Source of the DNA: Candidatus Babeliales bacterium
GTDB lineage: Bacteria > Babelota > Babeliae > Babelales > CAZZPM01
Reading direction: 5' to 3'
Assembly: GCA_016763165.1 (NCBI GenBank)
Contig: JAESUJ010000091.1
Coordinates: forward strand, 1-7,094
Length of the DNA stretch: 7,094 bases
Shown: positions 1-7,027 of the stretch, one piece after another
How positions within the stretch are numbered: position 1 is the first letter of the stretch
How the letters are laid out: each line of letters opens with the position of its first letter
Program-made: the position numbers and the translations under genes
Notes under the pieces: model-generated
The model's database searches: none
What the model was told of the DNA's origin: nothing
The model's input: only the letters and a program-made list of their open reading frames with translations

Positions 1-70
1 CAGAAAAAATCATTTTCTCCGGCAAGCTCAGTACAAGCATTTTAATTCTCTTTTTATAAAAAGGAAAAGA
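1..70 (+). other. Leader or 3' tail of an upstream gene
   Basis: The first 70 bases hold no complete gene. Two frames could be the end of an upstream coding sequence: frame 1 is open to a TAA at 43-45 and frame 3 is open to a TAA at 57-59. Either would leave a short gap before the dehydratase start at 71, matching the spacing between later genes. The 14-18 visible residues match nothing I recognise, so I cannot choose between them. The frame of the dehydratase is also open back to the edge, but it has no ATG, GTG or TTG here. A TATAAA at 55-60 lies too close to the start codon, and lacks a paired -35 box, to be called a promoter. Confidence 0.3.
61..66 (+). promoter_or_regulatory. Shine-Dalgarno site for the 4,6-dehydratase
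   Basis: AAGGAA ends 4 nt before the ATG at 71. No other start codon occurs in this frame between the window edge and 71, so this site supports ATG 71 as the start. Confidence 0.6.
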
Positions 71-1108
71 ATGGAGCGACAAAAGTATTGGAAAAATCGT
101 AAGGTTTTTATTACGGGAGCAACTGGTTTATTGGGACCATGGATTATAAAAAAACTATGTAGCTATGGAGCACGGGTTGTTGTTTTGTTACGAGATTTGG
201 ATCCTTGGTCGCTCTGTGCACAAGAAAATTTGTTAGAATATGTTACGGTTATTCAAGGTGATTTATTGGATTATCATCTTTTATTACGTATTTTAAATGA
301 ACAAGAAATCGAAACTATTTTTCATTTAGGAGCCCAGGCGATTGTTGGTCATGCAAATCGTTCTCCTATCTCTACTTTTAAATCAAATATTGAAGGAACA
401 TGGAATTTACTTGAGGCATGTCGGCTTTCGCCATGGATTAAAGAGGTTGTTTTAGCATCAAGCGATAAAGCATATGGTGAGCAGAAAACTCTTCCTTACA
501 CTGAAGATATGTCTTTACAGGGAATTCATCCGTATGATGTTTCAAAAAGTTGTACTGATCTTATTGCGCAATCATATGCGAAAACATACAAAGTGCCAGT
601 TGCTATCACTCGATGCGGTAATTTTTTCGGTGGTGGAGACTTGCATTTTAATCGTATTATTCCTGGAACAATATATTCTCTCTTGCATCATGAACGTCCG
701 GTTATTCGATCTGATGGAACATTAATTCGTGATTATATTTATGTTAAAGATGTTGTTGATGGATATCTCACGCTAGCAGAGCAATTACAAGAAAAAGAGC
801 TTGCTGGTCAGGCATTTAATTTAAGTACCGATAAGCCATTAAGAGTTATAGATGTTGTTCGGGCTATTATTGACAGGATGGGCATCAGTGATCTACAGCC
901 TATTATTACAAACAGAGCGAGCAATGAAATTCCTGCGCAACATTTGAGTTCAAAAAAGGCTCGGGATGTTTTGCAATGGTCTCCTCAGTGGGGATTCGAT
1001 AAAGGCATACAAGAGACAATTATTTGGTATACAGATCACTTTATGCAAGCAGAAAAAAAGTTGAAAAAATACATAGAGCGATTTGGCGAGGGCAGTCATG
1101 CACTATGA
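71..1108 (+). CDS. NDP-sugar 4,6-dehydratase, extended SDR family (CDP-glucose 4,6-dehydratase-like)
   Basis: 345-residue soluble extended short-chain dehydrogenase, predicted to convert a nucleotide-activated hexose to its 4-keto-6-deoxy form using tightly bound NAD. The Rossmann motif GATGLLG is at residues 16-22, HLGAQ at 85-89, the catalytic S131-D132-K133 triplet follows a beta strand, and the YxxxK pair is Y155/K159. GNFFGGGD (183-190) and RDYIYVKD (220-227) lie in the substrate half. A Lys after the Asp, where RmlB-type dTDP-glucose enzymes have Glu, together with the YWKNRKVFITG-like N-terminus and the GGGD segment, points to the CDP-glucose 4,6-dehydratase branch as I remember it. 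Similar proteins are also annotated as GDP-mannose 4,6-dehydratases, so the nucleotide and sugar are not settled. Length is normal for the family and all catalytic residues are present. The start is ATG 71 behind AAGGAA. The stop overlaps an ATG (1105) of the next frame, consistent with cotranscription with the methyltransferase. Confidence 0.88.
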   Translation: MERQKYWKNRKVFITGATGLLGPWIIKKLCSYGARVVVLLRDLDPWSLCAQENLLEYVTVIQGDLLDYHLLLRILNEQEIETIFHLGAQAIVGHANRSPISTFKSNIEGTWNLLEACRLSPWIKEVVLASSDKAYGEQKTLPYTEDMSLQGIHPYDVSKSCTDLIAQSYAKTYKVPVAITRCGNFFGGGDLHFNRIIPGTIYSLLHHERPVIRSDGTLIRDYIYVKDVVDGYLTLAEQLQEKELAGQAFNLSTDKPLRVIDVVRAIIDRMGISDLQPIITNRASNEIPAQHLSSKKARDVLQWSPQWGFDKGIQETIIWYTDHFMQAEKKLKKYIERFGEGSHAL

Positions 1109-1110
1109 AA

Positions 1111-1117
1111 AAGGAGG
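1111..1117 (+). promoter_or_regulatory. Strong Shine-Dalgarno site that fixes the methyltransferase start
   Basis: AAGGAGG, a near-perfect anti-SD complement, ends 5 nt before ATG 1123. It lies after the alternative ATG at 1105, so it can only serve ATG 1123 (or, less well, ATG 1141). This is the best ribosome binding site in the window. Confidence 0.8.
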
Positions 1118-1122
1118 CAGCA

Positions 1123-1842
1123 ATGCAAAAACAGAAAGAGATGGGCAAATCTTTAAAACATGAATTTGATGATTACATAGAAAAATATAGGGAAATTCAG
1201 AATAAAGATGTACGACTTTCAGGAGAAACAGGAGAGTTTTTCGCTGAATATAAAATAGAAAAAATGGCATCATGGTTTCCTGAGTATCTGGATCAGCCAA
1301 TAGATATGCTTGATTTTGGCTGTGGTGATGGTCTTATGACGCAATATGCTCATAAATACTTTCCAAAAGCAACTATTCAAGGAGTCGATCCATCTTCTAA
1401 AAGCATAGAACATGCTAAGCATACATGCAAAGATGGTATACAGTTTGATGTTCTAGAAGATGATACGCTTCCATACGAGGATAAAAAGTTTGATCTTGTT
1501 TATGCAGCAGGTGTATTTCATCATATAAAATTTAATCAACATGAGCATTTTATTAGAGAACTTGCTCGCATTACAAAAAAAGGTGGACGGATTATCATTT
1601 TTGAATTAAATCCTTTCAATCCACTAACTGTGCATACATTTAGAAATAGTCCCATTGATCAAAATGCAACGTTATTATTTCCTCGCTACACAAAAAGCAT
1701 TTCAGAAAGCATAGGAAAAGTATCTACAAAATATTATTGTTTTTTTCCATCTTTTGCACGTAAGCTACGTGTTTTAGAGCCGTATATGACATGGCTTCCA
1801 GCAGGAGCTTTGTATGCAACAATTATCGAAGTAGAAAAATAA
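1123..1842 (+). CDS. Class I SAM-dependent methyltransferase
   Basis: 239-residue soluble methyltransferase of the Methyltransf_11/25 type. Motif I is LDFGCGDG at residues 63-70 (SAM-binding glycine loop). The acidic residue that normally contacts the SAM ribose is D89 in GVDPS. LPYEDKKFDLV followed by GVFHHI (116-135) is the motif II region, and KKGGRIIIFE (152-161) is the usual post-II/III strand. The C-terminal third, including ELNPFNPLT and a final LPAGALY segment, is like methyltransferases found beside GT2 enzymes in polysaccharide clusters. The substrate cannot be read from sequence; a sugar or lipid-linked glycan is the contextual guess. The frame is open back to 1024, and ATG 1105 overlaps the dehydratase stop as ATGA. 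I chose ATG 1123 because AAGGAGG sits 5 nt upstream of it and the Rossmann core starts well downstream. A 14-nt gap follows before the GT2 gene. Confidence 0.88.
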   Translation: MQKQKEMGKSLKHEFDDYIEKYREIQNKDVRLSGETGEFFAEYKIEKMASWFPEYLDQPIDMLDFGCGDGLMTQYAHKYFPKATIQGVDPSSKSIEHAKHTCKDGIQFDVLEDDTLPYEDKKFDLVYAAGVFHHIKFNQHEHFIRELARITKKGGRIIIFELNPFNPLTVHTFRNSPIDQNATLLFPRYTKSISESIGKVSTKYYCFFPSFARKLRVLEPYMTWLPAGALYATIIEVEK

Positions 1843-1856
1843 TTAATGGGAAGCAG

Positions 1857-2792
1857 ATGAAGAAAAAAATTATTACTGTTATTGCTGCATGTTACAATGA
1901 GAGTGGTAATTTAGAATCGTTATATAACAGAGTTAAATCTGTATTTGACGCACTCGATAATTATGATTTTGAGTTGTTGTATGTTGACAATGTGAGCACT
2001 GATGATTCTTTGATGATCTATCACTCGCTTGTTGAACAAGATGATCGCGTAAAAGTTATTATCATGTCACGTAATTTTGGTGAATCGCAACCAAGTTTTT
2101 TAGCTGGATTGCATCATGCTAAAGGTGATGGAATTGTTTTAATGGATGGTGATATTCAAGATCCACCAGGGGTAATAGCAACATTTATTCCTTTATGGGA
2201 AGAAGGATTTGACGTTGTTTATGGCATTCGAAAAAGACGAAAAGGAAGCATCATACGACGTTTTTTTTATTTTTGTTTTTATAGAATTTTCAACTGGTTA
2301 TCATATTTGAACATTCCATTAGATGCTGGTGATTTTGGTATTATGGATAGGCGTGTTGTTGAGGCAATCAAAAAACTTCCAGAAAAAGATGTTTATATCC
2401 GTGGACTCCGTTCATGGGTTGGATTTCGTCAAGTCGGTGTTTCGTATGTACGTGATGATCGACAGAGTGGAAAAACAAGTATTAATTTTTTTAGAAATTT
2501 CTTCTGGGCGAAGCGAGCAATTGTAAGTTTTTCTTATAAACCGCTTGAGTATATTTCAGCTTTTGCATCACTTGCTGTGGTTATGACTATTATAGCAAGT
2601 ATCTTTTATTGTGTTCGAGCTTTCACAACTGATATGCCTCGAGGGTTTCCTACAATTTTATTAGCGCTTTTTTTCTTTAGTACAATTCAAATGCTTACAT
2701 TAAGTATTTTGGCAGAGTATATCATGCGTATATTTCATGAAGTCAAAGGACGACCAGCATATCTTATAGATCGTATTTTACATAAGGAATAG
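1857..2792 (+). CDS. Family 2 glycosyltransferase, polyprenyl-phosphate sugar synthase type (DPM1/ArnC/GtrB-like)
   Basis: 311-residue GT-A enzyme with a C-terminal membrane anchor, predicted to move a sugar from a nucleotide donor onto undecaprenyl or another polyprenyl phosphate at the cytoplasmic face. It opens with IITVIAACYNESGN (5-18). D44 is in YVDNVSTDD, and the DxD-containing signature DGDIQDPP is at 97-104 (the family usually has DPPE; here G105 follows). DAGDFGIMDRRV (156-167) and RQSGKTS (202-208) match the acceptor-side motifs of this family. Two hydrophobic segments at about 232-255 and 266-290 are the typical GtrB/ArnC pair. The open frame reaches back to 1791, inside the methyltransferase gene, but similarity starts at the MKKKIITV segment. 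ATG 1857 has a modest GGGAAG upstream, and 14 nt separate it from the previous stop. The sugar is unknown; the UDP-xylose synthase next door makes a pentose donor possible. Confidence 0.88.
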   Translation: MKKKIITVIAACYNESGNLESLYNRVKSVFDALDNYDFELLYVDNVSTDDSLMIYHSLVEQDDRVKVIIMSRNFGESQPSFLAGLHHAKGDGIVLMDGDIQDPPGVIATFIPLWEEGFDVVYGIRKRRKGSIIRRFFYFCFYRIFNWLSYLNIPLDAGDFGIMDRRVVEAIKKLPEKDVYIRGLRSWVGFRQVGVSYVRDDRQSGKTSINFFRNFFWAKRAIVSFSYKPLEYISAFASLAVVMTIIASIFYCVRAFTTDMPRGFPTILLALFFFSTIQMLTLSILAEYIMRIFHEVKGRPAYLIDRILHKE

Positions 2793-2797
2793 AGGGG
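2793..2797 (+). promoter_or_regulatory. Shine-Dalgarno site supporting a GTG start
   Basis: AGGGG starts directly after the GT2 stop (2790-2792) and lies 5 nt before GTG 2803. No ATG occurs in this frame between the previous stop codon and the conserved Rossmann start, so this site and the protein homology together fix GTG 2803. Confidence 0.6.
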
Positions 2798-2802
2798 ACA
2801 AG

Positions 2803-3777
2803 GTGGTAAAAACAGTTTTAATATCGGGCGGTGCTGGTTTTTTGGGTAGTCATTTATGCAAACGTTTTTGTGCTGAAGGATTTCGTGTTATTGCGTTAGA
2901 TGATTTAAGCAGTGGTTCAATACAGAATTTAACATCATTGCAAAACGATCCACTTTTTGCATTTATTGAATCTGATATCACAAAACCTATCGATATTCCT
3001 GCAGATATTATTTTAAATTTTGCTTGTCCTGCATCTCCACCACGGTATCAATCTGATCCTATTAAGACATTTAAAACATCTATTTTTGGAACATATAATT
3101 TGCTAGAGTTGGCTAGAAACTATAATTCATTGTTTTTACAAGCGTCTACAAGTGAAATATATGGCTCACCATTGCAGCATCCACAGACAGAAAGCTATTG
3201 GGGAAATGTGAATCCAATCGGTATAAGATCATGCTATGACGAAGGTAAGCGGGCAGCTGAAACATTATGCCATGATTATTTATGGAAAAAAAATGTAAAA
3301 ACAAAAATTATTCGTATTTTCAATACATATGGACCTTATATGGACATGTATGATGGTCGAGTTGTAAGCAATTTTATTGTACAAGCGCTTCAGCAAAAAC
3401 CTTTGCATATGTATGGCGATGGAAAAAGTACACGATCATTCTGTTATGTTGATGATTTAATTGAGGGTATATTTAAGTTCACAGTAGATCCGTCTTCTCA
3501 TTCTGGTCCTGTTAATCTTGGAAACCCAGATGAAATAACTTTAAAAAAACTGGCAGAAGAAATCATTAAATTAACTGAAACAACAAGTCAAATTATACAT
3601 CAAGATCGTCCATCAGATGATCCTCAACGTCGATGTCCAGACATTTCGCTTGCAAAAAAATTGCTCAATTGGTATCCAGGCACTTCTTTGCAAGAAGGAT
3701 TGTTGAAGACAATTCAATATTTTAGTTCGTTATTATCTAATAAAAATCATGATCATGGCATTCAGGAGCAAAGATGA
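2803..3777 (+). CDS. uxs: UDP-glucuronate decarboxylase (UDP-xylose synthase)
   Basis: 324-residue soluble extended SDR enzyme that oxidises UDP-glucuronate at C4, decarboxylates it and re-reduces it to UDP-xylose, with NAD recycled in the active site. The dinucleotide motif GGAGFLG is at residues 9-15. The UXS hallmarks are nearly continuous: ACPASPPRYQ (74-83; the family usually has H for R81), ASTSEIYG (114-121) with S117/E118 as the decarboxylase-type Ser-Glu pair, YWGNVNPIG (132-140), RSCYDEGKR (142-150) with the catalytic Y145/K149, RIFNTYGP (171-178), and DGRVVSNFI (184-192). DDPQRRCPDI (272-281) carries the Arg known in UXS and ArnA to be needed for decarboxylation. Length is typical for bacterial UXS. 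The start is GTG with a good SD. The stop overlaps the ATG of the next gene as ATGA, which suggests translational coupling. No UDP-glucose dehydrogenase is in view, so UDP-glucuronate must be made elsewhere. Confidence 0.94.
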   Translation: MVKTVLISGGAGFLGSHLCKRFCAEGFRVIALDDLSSGSIQNLTSLQNDPLFAFIESDITKPIDIPADIILNFACPASPPRYQSDPIKTFKTSIFGTYNLLELARNYNSLFLQASTSEIYGSPLQHPQTESYWGNVNPIGIRSCYDEGKRAAETLCHDYLWKKNVKTKIIRIFNTYGPYMDMYDGRVVSNFIVQALQQKPLHMYGDGKSTRSFCYVDDLIEGIFKFTVDPSSHSGPVNLGNPDEITLKKLAEEIIKLTETTSQIIHQDRPSDDPQRRCPDISLAKKLLNWYPGTSLQEGLLKTIQYFSSLLSNKNHDHGIQEQR

Positions 3778-5375
3778 AAGGCATGGCGCGTTTTTGGTTA
3801 TTTATAGCTGTTACATGTACAATTTTTTTAATATTTGCTTTTCCATTTCAAAAAATGGGCATAGATTCTCATTTTTTTGAAGTACTCTATCAACTAAAAA
3901 CAGTTGATTCGTGGAGTGCCATATGGTCAACTGAGTCAATTCAATCTTATTATCCACTTAATGAAATAATAAGTGATTCTCCATATATATATTTTTATAG
4001 GCCTATTTTGCAAAGTCTGCATGCATTGGAGTTACACTTATTTGGCAATTGGTGGTTAGGATATATTTTCTGTTCGTTGCTTTTTTTTGCTTTAACTGCA
4101 GGAGTTTTAGCTGTTGTTTTTTCATATTTTTATTCTTTTCTTGATGCGATTATACTAATAGCTTTGTATGTTGTGCATCCCGCATTGAGTCCTGCATTTC
4201 TGAGTATCACAGCACTTTTTTCAGCAGCATATTTTCTTCTTGCACTAAGCCTTCTCTGTTTTATTTGGTATTCTCAAAAAAGAGAATCTATTTTTTATAT
4301 TCTATCACTGTTTTTATATCTTGCCAGCATCTTAACGTATGAATGTTTAATTATTGCTACACCGTTATTATGTCTGTTCTGGTTTTTATTTAATTATTTA
4401 AAATGGTACGAAATCCTTCCATTTTTTTGTTTGACAGGAGCATGGATAGGAGTTCGGTTTCTTCTGATTGGAACGTCTCATTCATTACAATTCAGTCTTT
4501 CTTCATATGTTCAAGCAGCAAGCATGAACTTTATGCAGATGTTAAAACCTTTTTGGGGGTTGGGTTACAGCTCTCCGTTGGTGGCGCTTAGTATTTCAAT
4601 GCTGTTTTGTGTATGGGTTGGCTATCATTATCTGCATGAGAAAAAAGATCGACGTTTGATTCTTTGGCTTGTTCTCTCTTTTATTATTACAATGGCTGTT
4701 TTTCTTCTGAGTGGTTCTGCAATAATTTTTTGTTTAGGATTACCTTTTTTTGTGTTACTTATTCACTTGCTTTTGTCTCATGTTTTTTCTAATAGAAGCG
4801 CTCAGTATCTCTTGTTATGTATCATTTTATTTAGTGGATTGCGTACATTTGAAAACTTTGTCAATCGAGAGCAGTTTACAAATGCACGAGATATTGCTTT
4901 GCATGAAGTTTTGAGTCATTATCCATCAAAGAAATATATATTTTTAATTGCACCGCATGAATGTAAGCATCAGACCTTCTTGCTTTCATCCGGTCTTGAA
5001 CAAGCACTCCGTTTTCTGAGCCAGGATGATGATTTGATGCTGTATTATTTTCAAAAAGTTTCTTTATGTACAAATAGTTTTCCTTCCGAGGGAATGATTG
5101 AAGTTTATACAATTGATGAAGGATATCGCTTGCAGGTAACAGATCCAAAACGTATTTGGTTCTCAGTGCCTCATGATATTCAAAAAATAGAAGGAGCCTT
5201 AGGGTCAGTCTTTATCAATCATCGAATATCATCATGCAAGGCAACAGATATTTCTATCTTTTTAAAATCTGAATATCGTAAAAAAGAGTTCATTGATACG
5301 GTTGTTATTTTTTCTTGGGATCCGTCAATGTGGAAATTCGTACCAGTTGAAAAAGAACATTTAGTCAAAATATAG
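3774..5375 (+). CDS. Multi-pass membrane protein, probable GT-C glycosyltransferase, first copy of a tandem pair
   Basis: 533-residue integral membrane protein. One hydrophobic segment (about 7-25) is followed by a loop of about 65 residues, then roughly ten more segments between 95 and 357, then a soluble tail (358-533). The order resembles GT-C enzymes of the PMT/TMTC/ArnT kind: an acidic residue just after TM1 (D31 in MGIDSHFF), an RP motif (76-77), E86 and LFG (89-91) before TM2, HP (135-136) after TM3, and an acidic residue in TYE (190). In that fold the first-loop acid is catalytic and the donor is a polyprenyl-phosphate sugar; here this is inference from layout, not a family match. About 11 spans with the N-terminus inside would place the tail outside. 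The start at ATG 3774 has AGGAG 5 nt upstream and overlaps the uxs stop by 4 nt; ATG 3783 is a weaker alternative. It is collinear with the next gene. A lipid II flippase or polymerase is less likely. Confidence 0.72.
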   Translation: MKGMARFWLFIAVTCTIFLIFAFPFQKMGIDSHFFEVLYQLKTVDSWSAIWSTESIQSYYPLNEIISDSPYIYFYRPILQSLHALELHLFGNWWLGYIFCSLLFFALTAGVLAVVFSYFYSFLDAIILIALYVVHPALSPAFLSITALFSAAYFLLALSLLCFIWYSQKRESIFYILSLFLYLASILTYECLIIATPLLCLFWFLFNYLKWYEILPFFCLTGAWIGVRFLLIGTSHSLQFSLSSYVQAASMNFMQMLKPFWGLGYSSPLVALSISMLFCVWVGYHYLHEKKDRRLILWLVLSFIITMAVFLLSGSAIIFCLGLPFFVLLIHLLLSHVFSNRSAQYLLLCIILFSGLRTFENFVNREQFTNARDIALHEVLSHYPSKKYIFLIAPHECKHQTFLLSSGLEQALRFLSQDDDLMLYYFQKVSLCTNSFPSEGMIEVYTIDEGYRLQVTDPKRIWFSVPHDIQKIEGALGSVFINHRISSCKATDISIFLKSEYRKKEFIDTVVIFSWDPSMWKFVPVEKEHLVKI

Positions 5376-5376
5376 T

Positions 5377-5383
5377 AAAGGAG
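5377..5383 (+). promoter_or_regulatory. Shine-Dalgarno site supporting a GTG start
   Basis: AAAGGAG follows the previous stop (5373-5375) and ends 6 nt before GTG 5390. The first residues after that GTG align with the start of the upstream paralog, which begins with ATG, so the site and the homology agree. Confidence 0.75.
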
Positions 5384-5389
5384 ATAGAA

Positions 5390-7027
5390 GTGAGAATCAG
5401 AATTAGGTGGCAGATTTTTATAGGTGTTACTCTTTTATTTTTTCTTTTATTTGGTATTCCTTTTTATAAAATGGGTTTTGATTGTGACTTTTTTGGTGTT
5501 TTACAAGATGCTCGATTAGCACCATCATGGCATCATTATTGGCAGAATCATGTGGGTGGAAGCAGCGCTCCCTACAACGAGATGGATCTATCAACAAGTT
5601 TTGGTTCATTATTTCGCCCATTGTGGCAACATATGCATTTGTTGGAATGGTATCTATTTGGGCGATGGTTTTATGGATACACACTGATGGCTGCACTGTT
5701 TTATGCGGCATCTGCTGGGATTTTGGCTGTTATTTTTTCTTATTTTTATACGGCGTATCAATCGATAATTTTAGGACTTCTTTGGGCTACGCATCCTTCA
5801 TTAACCCCTTCGTTGTTGAGTCAGACCGTACTCATTTCAACAGCATGTTTTATAACATTTTTGAGTGCTTTTTGTTACATTTTATATTTTTTACAAAATA
5901 AAAAAATCTATTATATTTTATCATTAGTTTTTTATTTTTGGGCGACATTATCATATGATTTATACATCATTGCTCCTATTCCACTTTTTTTATTTTTATT
6001 TCTTTTTTATCGACCTCGTCTGTATGAAATTATTCCTTTTTTTGCAACGACGGGTCTCTGCCTTTTTTTAAGATTTATTTTATTAGGACCTTTGAAAAGT
6101 TCAGCACCAGAAGCTCTGAGCACTCTTTTTAAAAACAGTCTTAACTTTGTACAGACACGAACAATTCCGAATATTATTCAAGGATTGAGACCGTTTTGGG
6201 GACTACAAGAAAGTACGACCCTGATAGCTCTAATTCTAACTCTTTTATTTTCTGCTTGGATTGTCTGGTACTTTTTTAAGATCTCAAAAGATCGTCTATT
6301 TATTCTATGGTTACTGCTCTCTTTTTCTGCCAGTTCATGGGGTATTTTTATTGGAAATCCATCAACAAGATATTTTGCTTTAGGTATTCCTTTTTTTGTT
6401 CTTTTATTACATCATCTTGCACATATTACTTTTTCAAAGAAAGTTGCAGAGTATTTTTTGCTATTTGTTCTGTTTATGGGAGGAGCACGAGCTTTTCATA
6501 ATCTTTCCATTCGGCAAGAAATTACTGATGCGCGCGATGCTGCAATGCACGAGGTTGTAGCAGAATATCCGTCTGATCAGTATTTATTCTTTATCGTGCC
6601 GTATTCATGTAAAAATCAGAACTTTTTAATATCTTCAGGACTTCAGCAGGGATTACAATTATTTAGTAAAAATGATGATCTAAGAGTCTATCATGTTATT
6701 GATTATCTTTTTTTCACAACCGAGCTCCCCTCTCAAGGTACGATTCTATCAGAGCCAATACCTGGGGGATATCGTTTTAAGGTTACAGAAAATGAAACGG
6801 CATGGTTTGAAGTGCCACCTGATGTTTCACGAGTGGAAGGATCAATGGGAGAAGTTTTTATTAACAACCGCATGAAGCCATGGCAATCAGATGATATTTC
6901 AGTTCTGCTTAAACCTGAATTTTTAAAAAAAGAGTGGTTAGAAAAAACATTGATGTTTGCATGGGATCCGCATACGTGGAAGTTTGTTCTACTTGATACA
7001 GAGCATTTAATGCAAAGTAGTCGATAA
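5390..7027 (+). CDS. Multi-pass membrane protein, probable GT-C glycosyltransferase, second copy of a tandem pair
   Basis: 545-residue paralog of the preceding protein with the same layout: TM1 at about 7-25, an outer loop to about 93, around ten further hydrophobic segments to about 367, and a soluble tail (368-545). Candidate GT-C residues are kept at the same positions: D31 (with an extra D33) in MGFDCDFF, R76-P77, E86, LFG 89-91, H135-P136, and D190 where the first copy has E190. The loop between segments 7 and 8 (about 234-267) is 9 residues longer than in the first copy. The loop at 52-75 differs most between copies (for example GGSSAPYNE here), which could mean a different acceptor or donor. 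The start is GTG with AAAGGAG upstream, 14 nt after the first copy. The stop TAA shares its last A with the ATG of the next gene. Intact and apparently functional; glycosyltransferase activity is inferred. Confidence 0.72.
   Translation: MRIRIRWQIFIGVTLLFFLLFGIPFYKMGFDCDFFGVLQDARLAPSWHHYWQNHVGGSSAPYNEMDLSTSFGSLFRPLWQHMHLLEWYLFGRWFYGYTLMAALFYAASAGILAVIFSYFYTAYQSIILGLLWATHPSLTPSLLSQTVLISTACFITFLSAFCYILYFLQNKKIYYILSLVFYFWATLSYDLYIIAPIPLFLFLFLFYRPRLYEIIPFFATTGLCLFLRFILLGPLKSSAPEALSTLFKNSLNFVQTRTIPNIIQGLRPFWGLQESTTLIALILTLLFSAWIVWYFFKISKDRLFILWLLLSFSASSWGIFIGNPSTRYFALGIPFFVLLLHHLAHITFSKKVAEYFLLFVLFMGGARAFHNLSIRQEITDARDAAMHEVVAEYPSDQYLFFIVPYSCKNQNFLISSGLQQGLQLFSKNDDLRVYHVIDYLFFTTELPSQGTILSEPIPGGYRFKVTENETAWFEVPPDVSRVEGSMGEVFINNRMKPWQSDDISVLLKPEFLKKEWLEKTLMFAWDPHTWKFVLLDTEHLMQSSR

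Larger units (their letters stand above)
3774..7027 (+). other. Tandem duplication of a membrane-protein gene
   Basis: The two genes here encode proteins that align end to end. There is no indel over the first 233 residues, then one insertion of about 9 residues in the second copy (before PFWGL), then near-continuous alignment to WKFV close to the end. By hand count, identity is 19/40 over residues 1-40, 22/40 over 81-120 and about half over the start of the tail domain. DNA identity is too patchy for a recent event, so this is an old duplication kept in tandem. Confidence 0.85.

Noticed and set aside
1024..1122. Longer N-terminus for the methyltransferase, starting inside the dehydratase gene
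   Set aside because: It overlaps a well-conserved dehydratase end in another frame, has no SD, and adds residues before the family's usual start; ATG 1123 has a near-perfect SD.
1791..1856. Longer N-terminus for the GT2 enzyme
   Set aside because: It overlaps the methyltransferase end and adds residues unlike the family; similarity begins at ATG 1857.
2261..2268. T8 tract in the GT2 gene (another T8 at 4081-4088) as a phase-variation switch
   Set aside because: Such runs are common here because Phe is coded mostly by TTT; both genes are in frame and no out-of-frame copy is seen.
3748..3758. Short CATGATCATG palindrome near the uxs end as an operator
   Set aside because: It is only 10 bp, codes for the protein tail, is not repeated elsewhere in the window, and there is no regulator gene nearby.
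4431..4436. TTGACA as a -35 promoter box inside the first membrane-protein gene
   Set aside because: No -10-like sequence lies 16-18 nt downstream, and the site is in the middle of a gene with no new gene start nearby.
5427..5711. Open frame on the - strand (also at 1103-1300, 4876-5148 and 6733-7062)
   Set aside because: Each lies antisense within a conserved gene, has no recognisable domain, and is expected by chance in T-rich membrane-protein genes.
5527..5901. Second + strand frame of 124 codons inside the second membrane protein
   Set aside because: The paralog alignment fixes the real frame; this frame yields no family features. The same applies to 474-725, 2323-2526, 4403-4591, 6307-6501 and 6693-6875.
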